Origin: Actinomycetes bacterium
GTDB lineage: Bacteria; Actinomycetota; Coriobacteriia; Anaerosomatales; Anaerosomataceae
Length of the DNA stretch: 13,986 bases
Reading direction: 5' to 3'
NCBI GenBank assembly: GCA_021850085.1
Contig: JAJZRZ010000007.1
Span: 5,923-19,908, forward strand
The position numbers and the translations under genes were made by a program. This document shows positions 5,136 to 12,796 of the stretch, piece after piece (positions within the stretch are counted from its first letter, which is position 1; the number at the start of each line of letters is the position of its first letter). The notes under the pieces are model-generated. The model ran no database searches and was not told the DNA's origin. It saw only the letters and a list, made by a program, of their open reading frames with translations.

Positions 5136-6206
5136 CTACGCCGGACACACGATGCGCTCCATCTCCTCGGCTATCTCGTGCACGGGAAGCACGGAACGCG
5201 CGGCGCCGAGGTCCACGGCCGCTTTGGGCATGCCCCACACCGTCGAGGTGGCCTCGTCCTGGCAGATCGTGGGTGCCCCGATGTCGCGCATCCGCTTGAG
5301 GCCCATCGCGCCGTCGGCACCCATGCCGGTGAGCAGCACCCCCACCGCATGCGGGCCGTAGGAGCGCGCGACCGAGTTGAACAACGTGTCCGCCGAAGGG
5401 ATGTACAACTGCCCCGGCTCCGGTTTGGTGAAACGCAGCGTCGTGCCGTCGATCTCCATGTTCCCGCCCGTGGCGGCCAGGTACGCTGTCGCCGGGCTCA
5501 CGGTCTCGCCGTCGCGCGCCGGAACGACTTTGATCCTGCAGCCGGCGTCAAGCCACGCGGCGAGGCCTGGCACGAAGCCCTCGGCGATGTGCTGGGCGAT
5601 CACGATCGGCAGCGGGAACTCCGTGCGCAAACGTCCAAGCACCGCCAAGAGCGCGGACGGACCGCCGGTCGAAGAGCCGATGGCCACCACTTGCGCCTTG
5701 CGCACCCGTGTCCGTTCGACACGCACGGGTTCGCGCTGGTCCAGCGGTCGGCGGCCCCTGATGTGCGTGATGACACGCACGCGCGAAAGTATCTTCACCC
5801 GGCGGATGATGTCCTGCCCGATCGTCTGCAGCGCTGCCCAGTCCTTTGGCTCCGGCTTCTTGATGACCTCGAGCGCACCCATCGCAAGCGCGTCGAACGC
5901 GCGCCCCATACCTTCGCCGTACACCGACGAGGACACCACGAGGATCGGCGTGGGGGTGTAGGCCATGATCTGCTCGGTGGCCTGGAGTCCGTCCATCTTC
6001 GGCATGTGGACATCCATGGTCACGAGGTCGGGCCGCAGGCGCGCCACCATCTCCACGGCGTCCTGCCCGTTGATCGCCACACCGACGACCTGGATGGCGG
6101 GATCGCTCGAGAGGATCTGCGACAGCATCTCGCGCGCGACAAGCGAGTCGTCGGCGATGACGACTCTGATACGATGTGGCGCGGCCGGGGGCGGGGAGCT
6201 GCTCAT
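5136..6206 (-). CDS. cheB: CheB protein-glutamate methylesterase/glutaminase
   Basis: This 356-residue chemosensory adaptation enzyme removes methyl groups from receptor glutamates (and deamidates glutamines) when phosphorylated by CheA. The receiver domain spans about 12-130: acidic pair Asp19-Asp20 (IADDS), phospho-acceptor Asp65 in TMDVHMPKMDG, and Lys117 before Pro. A linker of about 40 Arg-rich residues follows. The esterase domain spans about 170-355, with catalytic Ser179 in AIGSSTGGPS, His206 in IAQHIAEGF and Asp298 in LLTGMGADGAMG. All catalytic residues are intact and length is normal. ATG at 6206 is 3 bases after the cheA stop with only a weak ribosome site, which suggests translational coupling to cheA. 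Its partner is the CheR-type protein at the other end of the operon. Confidence 0.97.
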   Translation of the reverse strand: MSSSPPPAAPHRIRVVIADDSLVAREMLSQILSSDPAIQVVGVAINGQDAVEMVARLRPDLVTMDVHMPKMDGLQATEQIMAYTPTPILVVSSSVYGEGMGRAFDALAMGALEVIKKPEPKDWAALQTIGQDIIRRVKILSRVRVITHIRGRRPLDQREPVRVERTRVRKAQVVAIGSSTGGPSALLAVLGRLRTEFPLPIVIAQHIAEGFVPGLAAWLDAGCRIKVVPARDGETVSPATAYLAATGGNMEIDGTTLRFTKPEPGQLYIPSADTLFNSVARSYGPHAVGVLLTGMGADGAMGLKRMRDIGAPTICQDEATSTVWGMPKAAVDLGAARSVLPVHEIAEEMERIVCPA

Positions 6207-6209
6207 GCG

Positions 6210-8552
6210 CTACCTGATCAACCGCTCGACCGTGTCCAAGAGCGTGTCCTGGTTGAAGACCGACTTGGTGATGTACGCGTCAGCGCCCGCGTTGATCCCC
6301 TCGGCCTTCTCCTCGTCCCGCTCGAGCGAGGTGACGATGATGACCGGAATACCCTTCAGCGCGTCGTCCGACTTGATCGCCCTGGTCAGTTCGAAGCCGG
6401 TCATGTTCGGCATCTGCACATCGGTAACCACCGCGTCAGGGTTCAGGCCCTCGCGCAGCTTGGCCAACCCTTGGGCGCCATCGGTCGCCGTTTCCACCTC
6501 GTAGCCGGCCGCCTCGAAGATCGAGCGCTCGAGCTCGCGCGTGGTGAAGGAGTCTTCGCATATGAGGACCCTGCTCGGGCCCTTCTCGACGGGCTTCTCC
6601 TTCGTGGCTCCCTGTCGACGCATGCGCACGCCTGTGAGCTGACGCCCGTTGGCCATGAGGTCGGGCACGTTCAGGATCGGCACGACCTCGCCCGCGCCCA
6701 GGATGGTCACGCCGGCCACGTTGTCCACGCGCTTGAGGTGCGTGCCGAGCGTCTTGATGACGATCTGCTGCTCACCTACGAACTCGTCCACGATGAGGCC
6801 GATGCGGTGACCAGAAAAACCCAGTGTCGCGATCGGGATCTTCGAGACGCCATCGTCGGCACCGGACTCGACGCCGAGGATGTCGCGCAGATGCACCAGG
6901 GGCACCGTGCGGCGCTGCCGGCGGATGACCTCGCGACCCTCCACCTTGATGATCTCCGAGCGCTCCACCCGCGCGGTCTCCTCGATGGACGAAGTCGGCA
7001 GAGCGAAGGTCTGCCCACCCACGCGCAGCAGCAGCGCACGGATGATGGCAAGCGTGAGCGGAATGGTCAGGCGGAAGGTCGAGCCACGGCCGAAATCAGA
7101 CTCCACGTCGAGCGCGCCCTTCAGGCGCTCGACCACGAACTCGCGAACGACGTCCATCCCCACGCCGCGACCCGAGATCTCGGTGATGATCGCGGCCGTC
7201 GAGAAGCCCTTCTCGAATATCAGGTAACGCGCCTCGCGGTCCGATAGCGATCTTGCCTCAGCCTCGCTCAGATAGCCCTTCCGGACCGCGGCCGCCTTGA
7301 CCTTGGCCGGGTCGATGCCTCCGCCGTCGTCGGAGATGTCGATGACGATATGGTCGCCCTCCTGCCGTGCGGCGAGCGTGATGGTGCCTTTGGCCGGCTT
7401 ACCGGCCGCGACGCGTTCCGCCGAGGGCTCGATCCCGTGGTCGACGGCGTTGCGCATGATGTGCACGAGCGGGTCGTTGATCTCCTCGAGCACTTTCTTG
7501 TCGAGCTCGGTGTCCCCGCCTTCGATCACGAGGTCGACGTCCTTGCGGTACTGGCGCGCAAGATCGCGCATCGCTCGTGGGAACGTGTTGAAGACGGTGC
7601 TCACGGGGAGCATCCGCAGCTCCATCGCCTGCTCCTGCAAGTCACCCACCACCGTCGAGGTGCGTGATGTGTCGTCCGCGTAGTCCTTCGCGAGCATGGC
7701 CAATTCGGTGCGCTGGGACAGGAGCACCTCGTCGAGTGCCCGAATGTCGACGTCGAGCGCCGCTGACTGATCCTCGGCCAGCATGGTGAGCAGCGTCTTG
7801 ACCCGCGCCCAAGTCTGCAGCGCCTCGGTGGAGCGCGCGGCGCTTGCGCGCAGGTCGCGCACGCGCTGCCCGGCTTTGATCTGCGCTATGACGACCTCGC
7901 TCACGAGGTTCAGCAGCCGGTCGACCTGCGTCGTCCGTATGCGGACGGTGGTCTGCTCGCGCGACGTGAGCTTCTCCTCCCGTTGCGCCTCCTGCCGCGT
8001 GCCCGGCGTCCGGGCATCGCACGCGGACTCGTCGTCTGGCTGATCGTCGTGCTCGTCGGGCAGGGCTCCCGCCTGCAGGGGCTCTGCAGTCGAAACGGGC
8101 GTCTGTAGCCGAGTCGGCTGCGGCTCATCCCCCCGTGCAGCCACCGCCGCAGCAGCGGGCGCTCCGCCCGCTGCAAGCGCGGCGAGCCTTGACGTCACGC
8201 CCTCGAAGTCCGCCTCGGCGGCCGACTCCTTGCCCGCGTGCTCGGCGAGAAAGAGCACGGTATCGAGCGCCTCGAAGAACGTATCCGTCATGTCCGCCGT
8301 GTAGGCCATCTCGCCGTCACGGACCTTCACCATCACGTCCTCCATGCGGTGCGCGACGTCCGAGACCTCCATCAGTCCGACCATCCGCGACGAGCCCTTG
8401 AGCGTGTGCGCGTCGCGCAGCCATTGGTCGATGAGCGGTCGGTTCGACGGATCGGCCTCAAGGGAGATGATGCCTTCGTTCAGCCGCTGCAGCAGGTCGG
8501 TGGCCTCCTCCTGGAACTTGGCTATGAATGCCGAGCGGTCGAACTCGACCAT
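6210..8552 (-). CDS. cheA: CheA-type histidine kinase with C-terminal receiver
   Basis: This 780-residue cytoplasmic kinase autophosphorylates in response to receptor/CheW signalling. Domains in order: HPt (1-107) with phospho-acceptor His49 in DAHTLKGSSR; a low-complexity Ala/Asp/Glu/Pro-rich linker (about 125-200); P3 dimerisation helices (about 201-340); ATP-binding domain (about 340-500) with N box HIMRNAVDHG (Asn368), DDGGGIDP (408-415) and GRGVGMDVV (461-469); CheW-like regulatory domain (about 502-640); and a receiver (about 660-780) with Glu666-Asp667, acceptor Asp711 in VTDVQMPNMTG, Thr741 and Lys763. The P2 domain that docks CheY/CheB in enteric CheA is not recognisable; the linker takes its place. 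CheA-receiver hybrids are typical of Pil-Chp, Frz and Wsp-like systems rather than classic flagellar chemotaxis. ATG at 8552 has a good AAGGAG site. Confidence 0.96.
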   Translation of the reverse strand: MVEFDRSAFIAKFQEEATDLLQRLNEGIISLEADPSNRPLIDQWLRDAHTLKGSSRMVGLMEVSDVAHRMEDVMVKVRDGEMAYTADMTDTFFEALDTVLFLAEHAGKESAAEADFEGVTSRLAALAAGGAPAAAAVAARGDEPQPTRLQTPVSTAEPLQAGALPDEHDDQPDDESACDARTPGTRQEAQREEKLTSREQTTVRIRTTQVDRLLNLVSEVVIAQIKAGQRVRDLRASAARSTEALQTWARVKTLLTMLAEDQSAALDVDIRALDEVLLSQRTELAMLAKDYADDTSRTSTVVGDLQEQAMELRMLPVSTVFNTFPRAMRDLARQYRKDVDLVIEGGDTELDKKVLEEINDPLVHIMRNAVDHGIEPSAERVAAGKPAKGTITLAARQEGDHIVIDISDDGGGIDPAKVKAAAVRKGYLSEAEARSLSDREARYLIFEKGFSTAAIITEISGRGVGMDVVREFVVERLKGALDVESDFGRGSTFRLTIPLTLAIIRALLLRVGGQTFALPTSSIEETARVERSEIIKVEGREVIRRQRRTVPLVHLRDILGVESGADDGVSKIPIATLGFSGHRIGLIVDEFVGEQQIVIKTLGTHLKRVDNVAGVTILGAGEVVPILNVPDLMANGRQLTGVRMRRQGATKEKPVEKGPSRVLICEDSFTTRELERSIFEAAGYEVETATDGAQGLAKLREGLNPDAVVTDVQMPNMTGFELTRAIKSDDALKGIPVIIVTSLERDEEKAEGINAGADAYITKSVFNQDTLLDTVERLIR

Positions 8553-8579
8553 GTCATCTCCTTCGCGGCGCCTGCGCGG

Positions 8580-9812
8580 TCACTGATTTACGATCTTGAA
8601 AGCCGCGCCGATGCTGTTGGACTCCTTGGCGATCGTGGCGAGCTGCTCGGCGGCGCCTGCCACCTGACGGGATGCGGCCGCGGTCTGCTGCGCCACTGAG
8701 GCCACCTCGCGCATGGCCTTCACCACCTGCTCGGTGGCGCTCCGCTGCTGCTGCGTGGCGGCAGATATCTCCTTCGCGGCGCTCGTGGTCTGCTCGATCG
8801 TGGAGAGGATCTGGTCCAGGCTGTCGCCCGTGACGTGTGCCAGGTCCACTCCGCCCTCGACCTGCTTGAGTTCCTGCTCGGTGGCGATTACGAGGTCGTT
8901 CGCCGCGCTTTGGATCTCCGTCATGATCGTCTCGATCTCGCCGGTGGAATCCACGACGGACTCGGCGAGCTTGCGGATCTCGACCGCGACCACCGAGAAG
9001 CCCTTCCCGGCTTCGCCCGCGCGCGCGGCCTCGATAGCGGCGTTGAGCGCAAGGATCTTGGTCTGGTCTGCGATGCTGTTGATGATGATGAGCACCTGGC
9101 CGATCTGCTGGCTTCGCTCGCCGAGCTGCAGGATCTTCGCCGCGGAGGACTGCGCACGCGCTTTGATCGACTCCATCGAATCCAGCGTGTTCATGACCGC
9201 CTGCTGCCCGCTCTCGGCGTTGCCGAGCGATGTCTCCGCCATGCGGACAACGTGGTTCGCGTTCTCGGCGATCTGCCGGTACGTGGCGGCAAGCTCCTCC
9301 ATCGTCGCGGTCGTCTCGCTGATGGACGCCGCCTGCTCGGCGGCGCCAGACGCCTGCTGCTCGGTTGCCGACAGGATCTCGCCCGAGGCGCCCGACAGCC
9401 GCGTGGAGGAGTCGTGCATCTGGCTGATCAGATAGATGATCAGGTCGAGCATCTGGTTGTACGAGCGCGACAGCACGCCGAACTCGTCTTTGGTCTCAAG
9501 CTTCACCTTGTGGCCGATCTCGCCCTCGCAGGCGGCGCGGATGCTCGTCACCACCTCGTACAGCGGCGCCATCATCTTCTTCCCGACGCGAGTCTGCACG
9601 TACGCGAGCACGATCAGGACCGCGATGAAGACAGCGATCATCGTCGCTCCCCGCAGGAGCAGCGCGGTGTTGAGCTCCCCCATCTCGTCTCTGAAGATCA
9701 CCCATCCCGCCACCACCTGAATGGTGTTGGCCACGGCGATCAGCGCCAGGTTGAAGATGGTGAACTTCAGAAAGAAGTTGCTGTTGACCCTGTCGAACAG
9801 TGACTTGATCAT
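8580..9812 (-). CDS. Methyl-accepting chemoreceptor lacking a periplasmic sensor
   Basis: This 410-residue receptor signals to CheA through CheW. It has two transmembrane helices (about 13-40 and 49-72) separated by only about 10 residues, so no extracytoplasmic ligand domain exists. A HAMP domain follows (about 73-130; APLYEVVTSIR ... KDEFGVLSRSYNQM), then a long coiled-coil signalling domain with hairpin tip DQTKILALNAAIEAARAGE (249-267) and GFSVVAVEIRKLAE. Lys in the tip, where enteric receptors have Asn, resembles FrzCD/PilJ-type receptors. Gln/Glu pairs near 151-175 and 340-365 are candidate methylation sites for the CheR/CheB in this operon. There is no C-terminal CheR-docking pentapeptide. 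ATG at 9812 has AGGAG seven bases upstream; the longer open frame upstream overlaps cheW. The signal must come from the membrane, the HAMP, or a partner. Confidence 0.94.
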   Translation of the reverse strand: MIKSLFDRVNSNFFLKFTIFNLALIAVANTIQVVAGWVIFRDEMGELNTALLLRGATMIAVFIAVLIVLAYVQTRVGKKMMAPLYEVVTSIRAACEGEIGHKVKLETKDEFGVLSRSYNQMLDLIIYLISQMHDSSTRLSGASGEILSATEQQASGAAEQAASISETTATMEELAATYRQIAENANHVVRMAETSLGNAESGQQAVMNTLDSMESIKARAQSSAAKILQLGERSQQIGQVLIIINSIADQTKILALNAAIEAARAGEAGKGFSVVAVEIRKLAESVVDSTGEIETIMTEIQSAANDLVIATEQELKQVEGGVDLAHVTGDSLDQILSTIEQTTSAAKEISAATQQQRSATEQVVKAMREVASVAQQTAAASRQVAGAAEQLATIAKESNSIGAAFKIVNQ

Positions 9813-9825
9813 GTGCGCACTCCTG

Positions 9826-10386
9826 TCAGGCGTTATCGCCAATGGGCTCGAGCACCTTGTCCAGATTCACGATGCCGATCAGCCGGCCTTCGATGTACAC
9901 CGAGCCGGCCACATACTCGGCCTGCGTCTTGTCGAGCGTGGAAAGGGCAGGCTCGACCGATTCGCGCGGCACTTCGACTATGTCGCCGATCTCATCGATC
10001 ACGATCGCCGTCACACAACGGTCGTTGGCGACGATGATCGCGCTGGGCAGCTCCTCGTCGGGTCCGCGCTGGGTCCTGCTCGGGACCCGCATCATCGTTC
10101 CCAAGTCGGTCACCGAGACGATCTCCCCGCGGACGTTGACCACTCCGAAGATGTAGTCGGGTACACGGGGTATCCGCGTGATCAGGTAGTCGTTGTAGAT
10201 CTCGCGGACGCCCTCGATCGGGAAGGCGTACCACTCCTCACCGAGCCTGAACAGCAGCAAGCCCCGCGTGTCGCGGCTGGTCTCCTCGTCCTGGATCTGT
10301 GCGAGCGACTCAGCGCGACGCCTCAGGACCTCGGCCACCTGCACGTTCGCGATCGAACCGGCACCCAACTCCCCCGAGGTCATCAT
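9826..10386 (-). CDS. CheW-type coupling protein (receptor-proximal)
   Basis: This 186-residue adaptor connects the receptor to CheA. After an N-terminal helix of about 40 residues (QVAEVLRRRAESLAQIQDEE) comes a complete CheW domain (about 42-182): LLLFRLGEEWYAFPIEGVRE, VVNVRGEIVSVTDLG (the conserved N-x-RG-x-V motif) and VYIEGRLIGIVNLDKVL at the end. It lies 13 bases before the receptor gene, so the two are probably paired. The start is ATG ATG at 10386/10383. The first overlaps the stop of the preceding cheW (ATGA, 4 bases); the second is better spaced (6 bases) from AGGAGG. The longer upstream open frame is Arg-rich shadow sequence. Confidence 0.93.
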   Translation of the reverse strand: MMTSGELGAGSIANVQVAEVLRRRAESLAQIQDEETSRDTRGLLLFRLGEEWYAFPIEGVREIYNDYLITRIPRVPDYIFGVVNVRGEIVSVTDLGTMMRVPSRTQRGPDEELPSAIIVANDRCVTAIVIDEIGDIVEVPRESVEPALSTLDKTQAEYVAGSVYIEGRLIGIVNLDKVLEPIGDNA

Positions 10387-10952
10387 CGGCCTCCTGCGGA
10401 CGCATCGGCTGCGGCGAGCGCAGCGTCGGGAACGAGCCGGTCGATGTCGAGCAGCAGCACGAGCCCCTCCGGAATCCGGCACATGCCGAGCATGCGGTCA
10501 GCCAGGCCGTAGAGACCGGACGGCGCCTGGAGTCCACCTTCGGGTAGGTCGATCACGTCTTCCACCGCGTCCACGACGAGGCAGACCACGTGTCCCCGGA
10601 CGCGGCAGAAGACCATGGGCGTCTCGAGGGTGAACGGCCGCGGCTCGAGTCCGACGAGCACGCGCAGGTCGATGGCGGGCACCACCACGCCGCGCACATC
10701 GATGAGCCCGAGCAGCGCGGGCGCATCATCGGGCACCGGCGTGAACTCGGCCAGCTGCTGGATCTCTTGGACGACGTCTAGCGGCAACCCATAGAGCTGC
10801 CCGTTCAACCGGAACGTCACGGCTTGGGCAGGACACACAAGGTCGCTGGCGTCCGCGGTGCTCTCCGAGGGAAGGGCCGCCATCTCTTCAGTTCCCGACG
10901 CCTCGGCTGTGGTGACAGCCGACTTCTCGGCCTTGGTGGTCTTACGCGGCAA
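10383..10952 (-). CDS. CheW-type coupling protein with N-terminal tail
   Basis: This is a second CheW-domain protein, 189 residues. Residues 1-40 form a Lys/Ala/Ser/Glu-rich tail with no predicted structure. The CheW domain runs from about 42 to 180: AVTFRLNGQLYGLPLDVVQE, LLGLIDVRGVVVPAIDLR (the conserved ligand loop) and EGLVLLLDIDRLV. It differs clearly from its neighbour CheW, so the two are not a recent duplication and probably have different partners. The start is TTG at 10952, because no ATG or GTG in frame lies between the AGGGGG ribosome site (seven bases upstream) and the domain. It follows the GspE/PilB-like gene by 10 bases and overlaps the next cheW by 4, so it may serve the pseudo-ATPase or a second receptor encoded elsewhere. 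Confidence 0.9.
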   Translation of the reverse strand: MPRKTTKAEKSAVTTAEASGTEEMAALPSESTADASDLVCPAQAVTFRLNGQLYGLPLDVVQEIQQLAEFTPVPDDAPALLGLIDVRGVVVPAIDLRVLVGLEPRPFTLETPMVFCRVRGHVVCLVVDAVEDVIDLPEGGLQAPSGLYGLADRMLGMCRIPEGLVLLLDIDRLVPDAALAAADASAGGR

Positions 10953-10962
10953 CGCACACCCC

Positions 10963-12786
10963 CTACTGGACGAAGCGCAGGACTCTGTTCAATTCCTCGG
11001 CGCTCACTTCGCCGCTCTTCACACGAGACAACCCGGGAACCGCGATCGGCCGCATGCCCGCGGCGATCGCCGCCTTTGCGATCTCGGATTCGCTGGCGCC
11101 ACGCCCGACGACCGCGCGGACGGGCTCGGTGAACGGCAGCACCTCGTGGATCGCGACCGCGCCGCGGAAGCCGGTCTTCCCGCAGTTCGGGCATCCGGTA
11201 CCCGCTTGGTCGCGAACGCCTGCAGGCGCGCCCGGGATCTGGGCGGCGAGCGCCCCGTCGGTCTCCACGGAGCAGTTCGGGCAGTTCAGCCGCACCAGTC
11301 GCTGGCCCACGCCTAACGTGAGCGCCGAGGCGAGGCTGTGCGGCTCGGCGCCGAGATCGAGCATGCGGCGTACGCCGGAGGCGATGTCGGCCGCAGGGAA
11401 GGTCGCGATCACGAGCTTCCCTTGGCCCGCGGCCTCGACCGCAAGATGCACGTCCTCGACGGTCCTGAGTCCGTCCACCGCGATCACGTCGGTATCCTGC
11501 CGCATCCCGGCAGCGATGTACGCCGCAGGCGCAAGACCGCCCGGTTCGATCATCACCTGGGCCACGGAGGCAAGTTCGTAGTCGATGGACTGCTCCACGG
11601 AATAGACCGTCTTCCCCGCCGCCGCGGCGTGTGCGAGCAACGCGTAGTAGGTGGTGCTGGCGCCGCCGGCGACCGGCGCACAGACAAGCAAGATCCCCCG
11701 GCCGCGCTCCACCATCGCGCGCAGCGCGCGCGTCTCGGCCTCCGGCATGCCGAGATCCTCGAAGCGGCGCGGCTCCGGCCGGAAGGGCGCGAGCGTCACC
11801 ACGAGCCGTTGACCGGCGATCGTCGGCACGACCGACACGGTCAACACGCGATCTTTGTCCCCGATGCGGGTTCGAACCCTGCCAAGCGCGGGGCGGGATG
11901 CGGGAACACTCCCCAGCCTGGCGTAGCTCTTGAACCCGTCCACCAGTGCGCCCTGCATTGACAGCGGCGCACTCGACACCTTCTCGAGGACGCCCTTCAC
12001 CCGGTAGACGAGAAAGAAATCGTCTTTGTACGGCAGCAGGTGGATCCTGCTCGCACCCCGCGATACCGCGTCCTCCAAGATGTCGGCCACGAGCACGGAG
12101 ACCTTACGCGTATCCGCGACCGCAAGCACGTCGAGATCGATCGTAGCGGGACCTCGGTCCGCACGGGCCGCCTCCGCCATCTGCTCGATGGTGCCGGCGC
12201 CTGCGAGGATCCCGGCGGACGCCGCCTCGGCCACAGGTGCCACAGGCACAGCGGGAGTCTCGTCCGCCGCGTCCTCGAAGAGATCGGATGACTCCGGTCC
12301 GGGCAGCCCGGCGTTCGACCGCACGGAAGAAGCATCCCCCGCTGCGTCTGGAGGGTAGTACTGGTCGAGCGTTGAGGCGAACGATGCCCCGTCGGCGAGC
12401 ACGGGCTCTACCTCGAGCCCGATCTCAGCCGCCACGTCATCGAGCGCGAACACGTCCATCGGGTCTCCCACCGCGACGGTGAGCATGCCCTCGATCTCGA
12501 AGAGAGGCAACACCTTGCGGGCGCGCGCGACGGATGCCGGCACGAGAGCCAGCGCGTCGTCCTCCGGCGTGTAGCTCGAAAGGTCCACCTGAGGCACGCC
12601 GAGCTCGTGTTCCAGCACGGAGATCACGTCGATGGGGCTTGCGAGTGAACGCTCGGACAGAATCACGCCGACGTGCGTGCCTCGTGCCGCCGCTGCGTCA
12701 CGGACACCCCCCAGCTGCTCGGCCGTCATCAGGCCGGCGGCGACGAGGCTGTCGAGCACTCGTCCTGTGATGGCATTGGCAACCAT
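10963..12786 (-). CDS. GspE/PilB-family protein with degenerate ATPase motifs
   Basis: This 607-residue relative of type II secretion/type IV pilus assembly ATPases has an N-terminal MshEN-type domain (about 10-145; LASPIDVISVLEHELGVPQVDL ... LTVAVGDPMDVFALDDV), an acidic Ala/Pro-rich linker (146-215), and GspE N2 and C-terminal ATPase folds (about 225-607; GASRIHLLPYKDD, GRVRTRIGDKDRVLTVSVVP). The zinc motif is kept: Cys502, Cys505, Cys532 and Cys535, followed by KTGFRGAVAIHEVL. The catalytic motifs are lost: the Walker A position reads APVAGGAST (370-378; Ala376 for Lys), the Asp box reads VEQSIDY, Walker B reads VIAVDGLRT (Gly439 for Glu), and the His box reads ATFPAAD (Pro464 for His). 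It should not hydrolyse ATP. It sits between the receiver and the cheWs. ATG at 12786 follows AGGGGG by six bases. Some family MshEN domains bind cyclic di-GMP, but here the RLG of that motif reads HVG. The family is clear; the role is unknown. Confidence 0.88.
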   Translation of the reverse strand: MVANAITGRVLDSLVAAGLMTAEQLGGVRDAAAARGTHVGVILSERSLASPIDVISVLEHELGVPQVDLSSYTPEDDALALVPASVARARKVLPLFEIEGMLTVAVGDPMDVFALDDVAAEIGLEVEPVLADGASFASTLDQYYPPDAAGDASSVRSNAGLPGPESSDLFEDAADETPAVPVAPVAEAASAGILAGAGTIEQMAEAARADRGPATIDLDVLAVADTRKVSVLVADILEDAVSRGASRIHLLPYKDDFFLVYRVKGVLEKVSSAPLSMQGALVDGFKSYARLGSVPASRPALGRVRTRIGDKDRVLTVSVVPTIAGQRLVVTLAPFRPEPRRFEDLGMPEAETRALRAMVERGRGILLVCAPVAGGASTTYYALLAHAAAAGKTVYSVEQSIDYELASVAQVMIEPGGLAPAAYIAAGMRQDTDVIAVDGLRTVEDVHLAVEAAGQGKLVIATFPAADIASGVRRMLDLGAEPHSLASALTLGVGQRLVRLNCPNCSVETDGALAAQIPGAPAGVRDQAGTGCPNCGKTGFRGAVAIHEVLPFTEPVRAVVGRGASESEIAKAAIAAGMRPIAVPGLSRVKSGEVSAEELNRVLRFVQ

Positions 12787-12796
12787 GGCCGGCCCC

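Noticed and set aside
4270..5361. A 363-codon plus-strand open frame opposite murI
   Set aside because: It mirrors the murI coding sequence and has the His/Arg/Ala composition of a reverse-frame shadow.
5178..7247. A 689-codon open frame on the plus strand opposite cheB and cheA
   Set aside because: It is antisense to two clearly conserved genes, is rich in His/Arg/Asp as expected of a GC-rich shadow frame, and shows no family motif or ribosome site.
8835..9803. A 322-codon plus-strand open frame opposite the chemoreceptor
   Set aside because: It is a shadow of the repetitive coiled-coil gene, with no start signal and no motif.
10963..12786. Calling the GspE/PilB-like gene a pseudogene
   Set aside because: The frame is complete, the fold motifs and zinc cysteines are kept, and the gene has a ribosome site and tight operon spacing. 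Loss of catalytic residues alone points to a changed function rather than decay.
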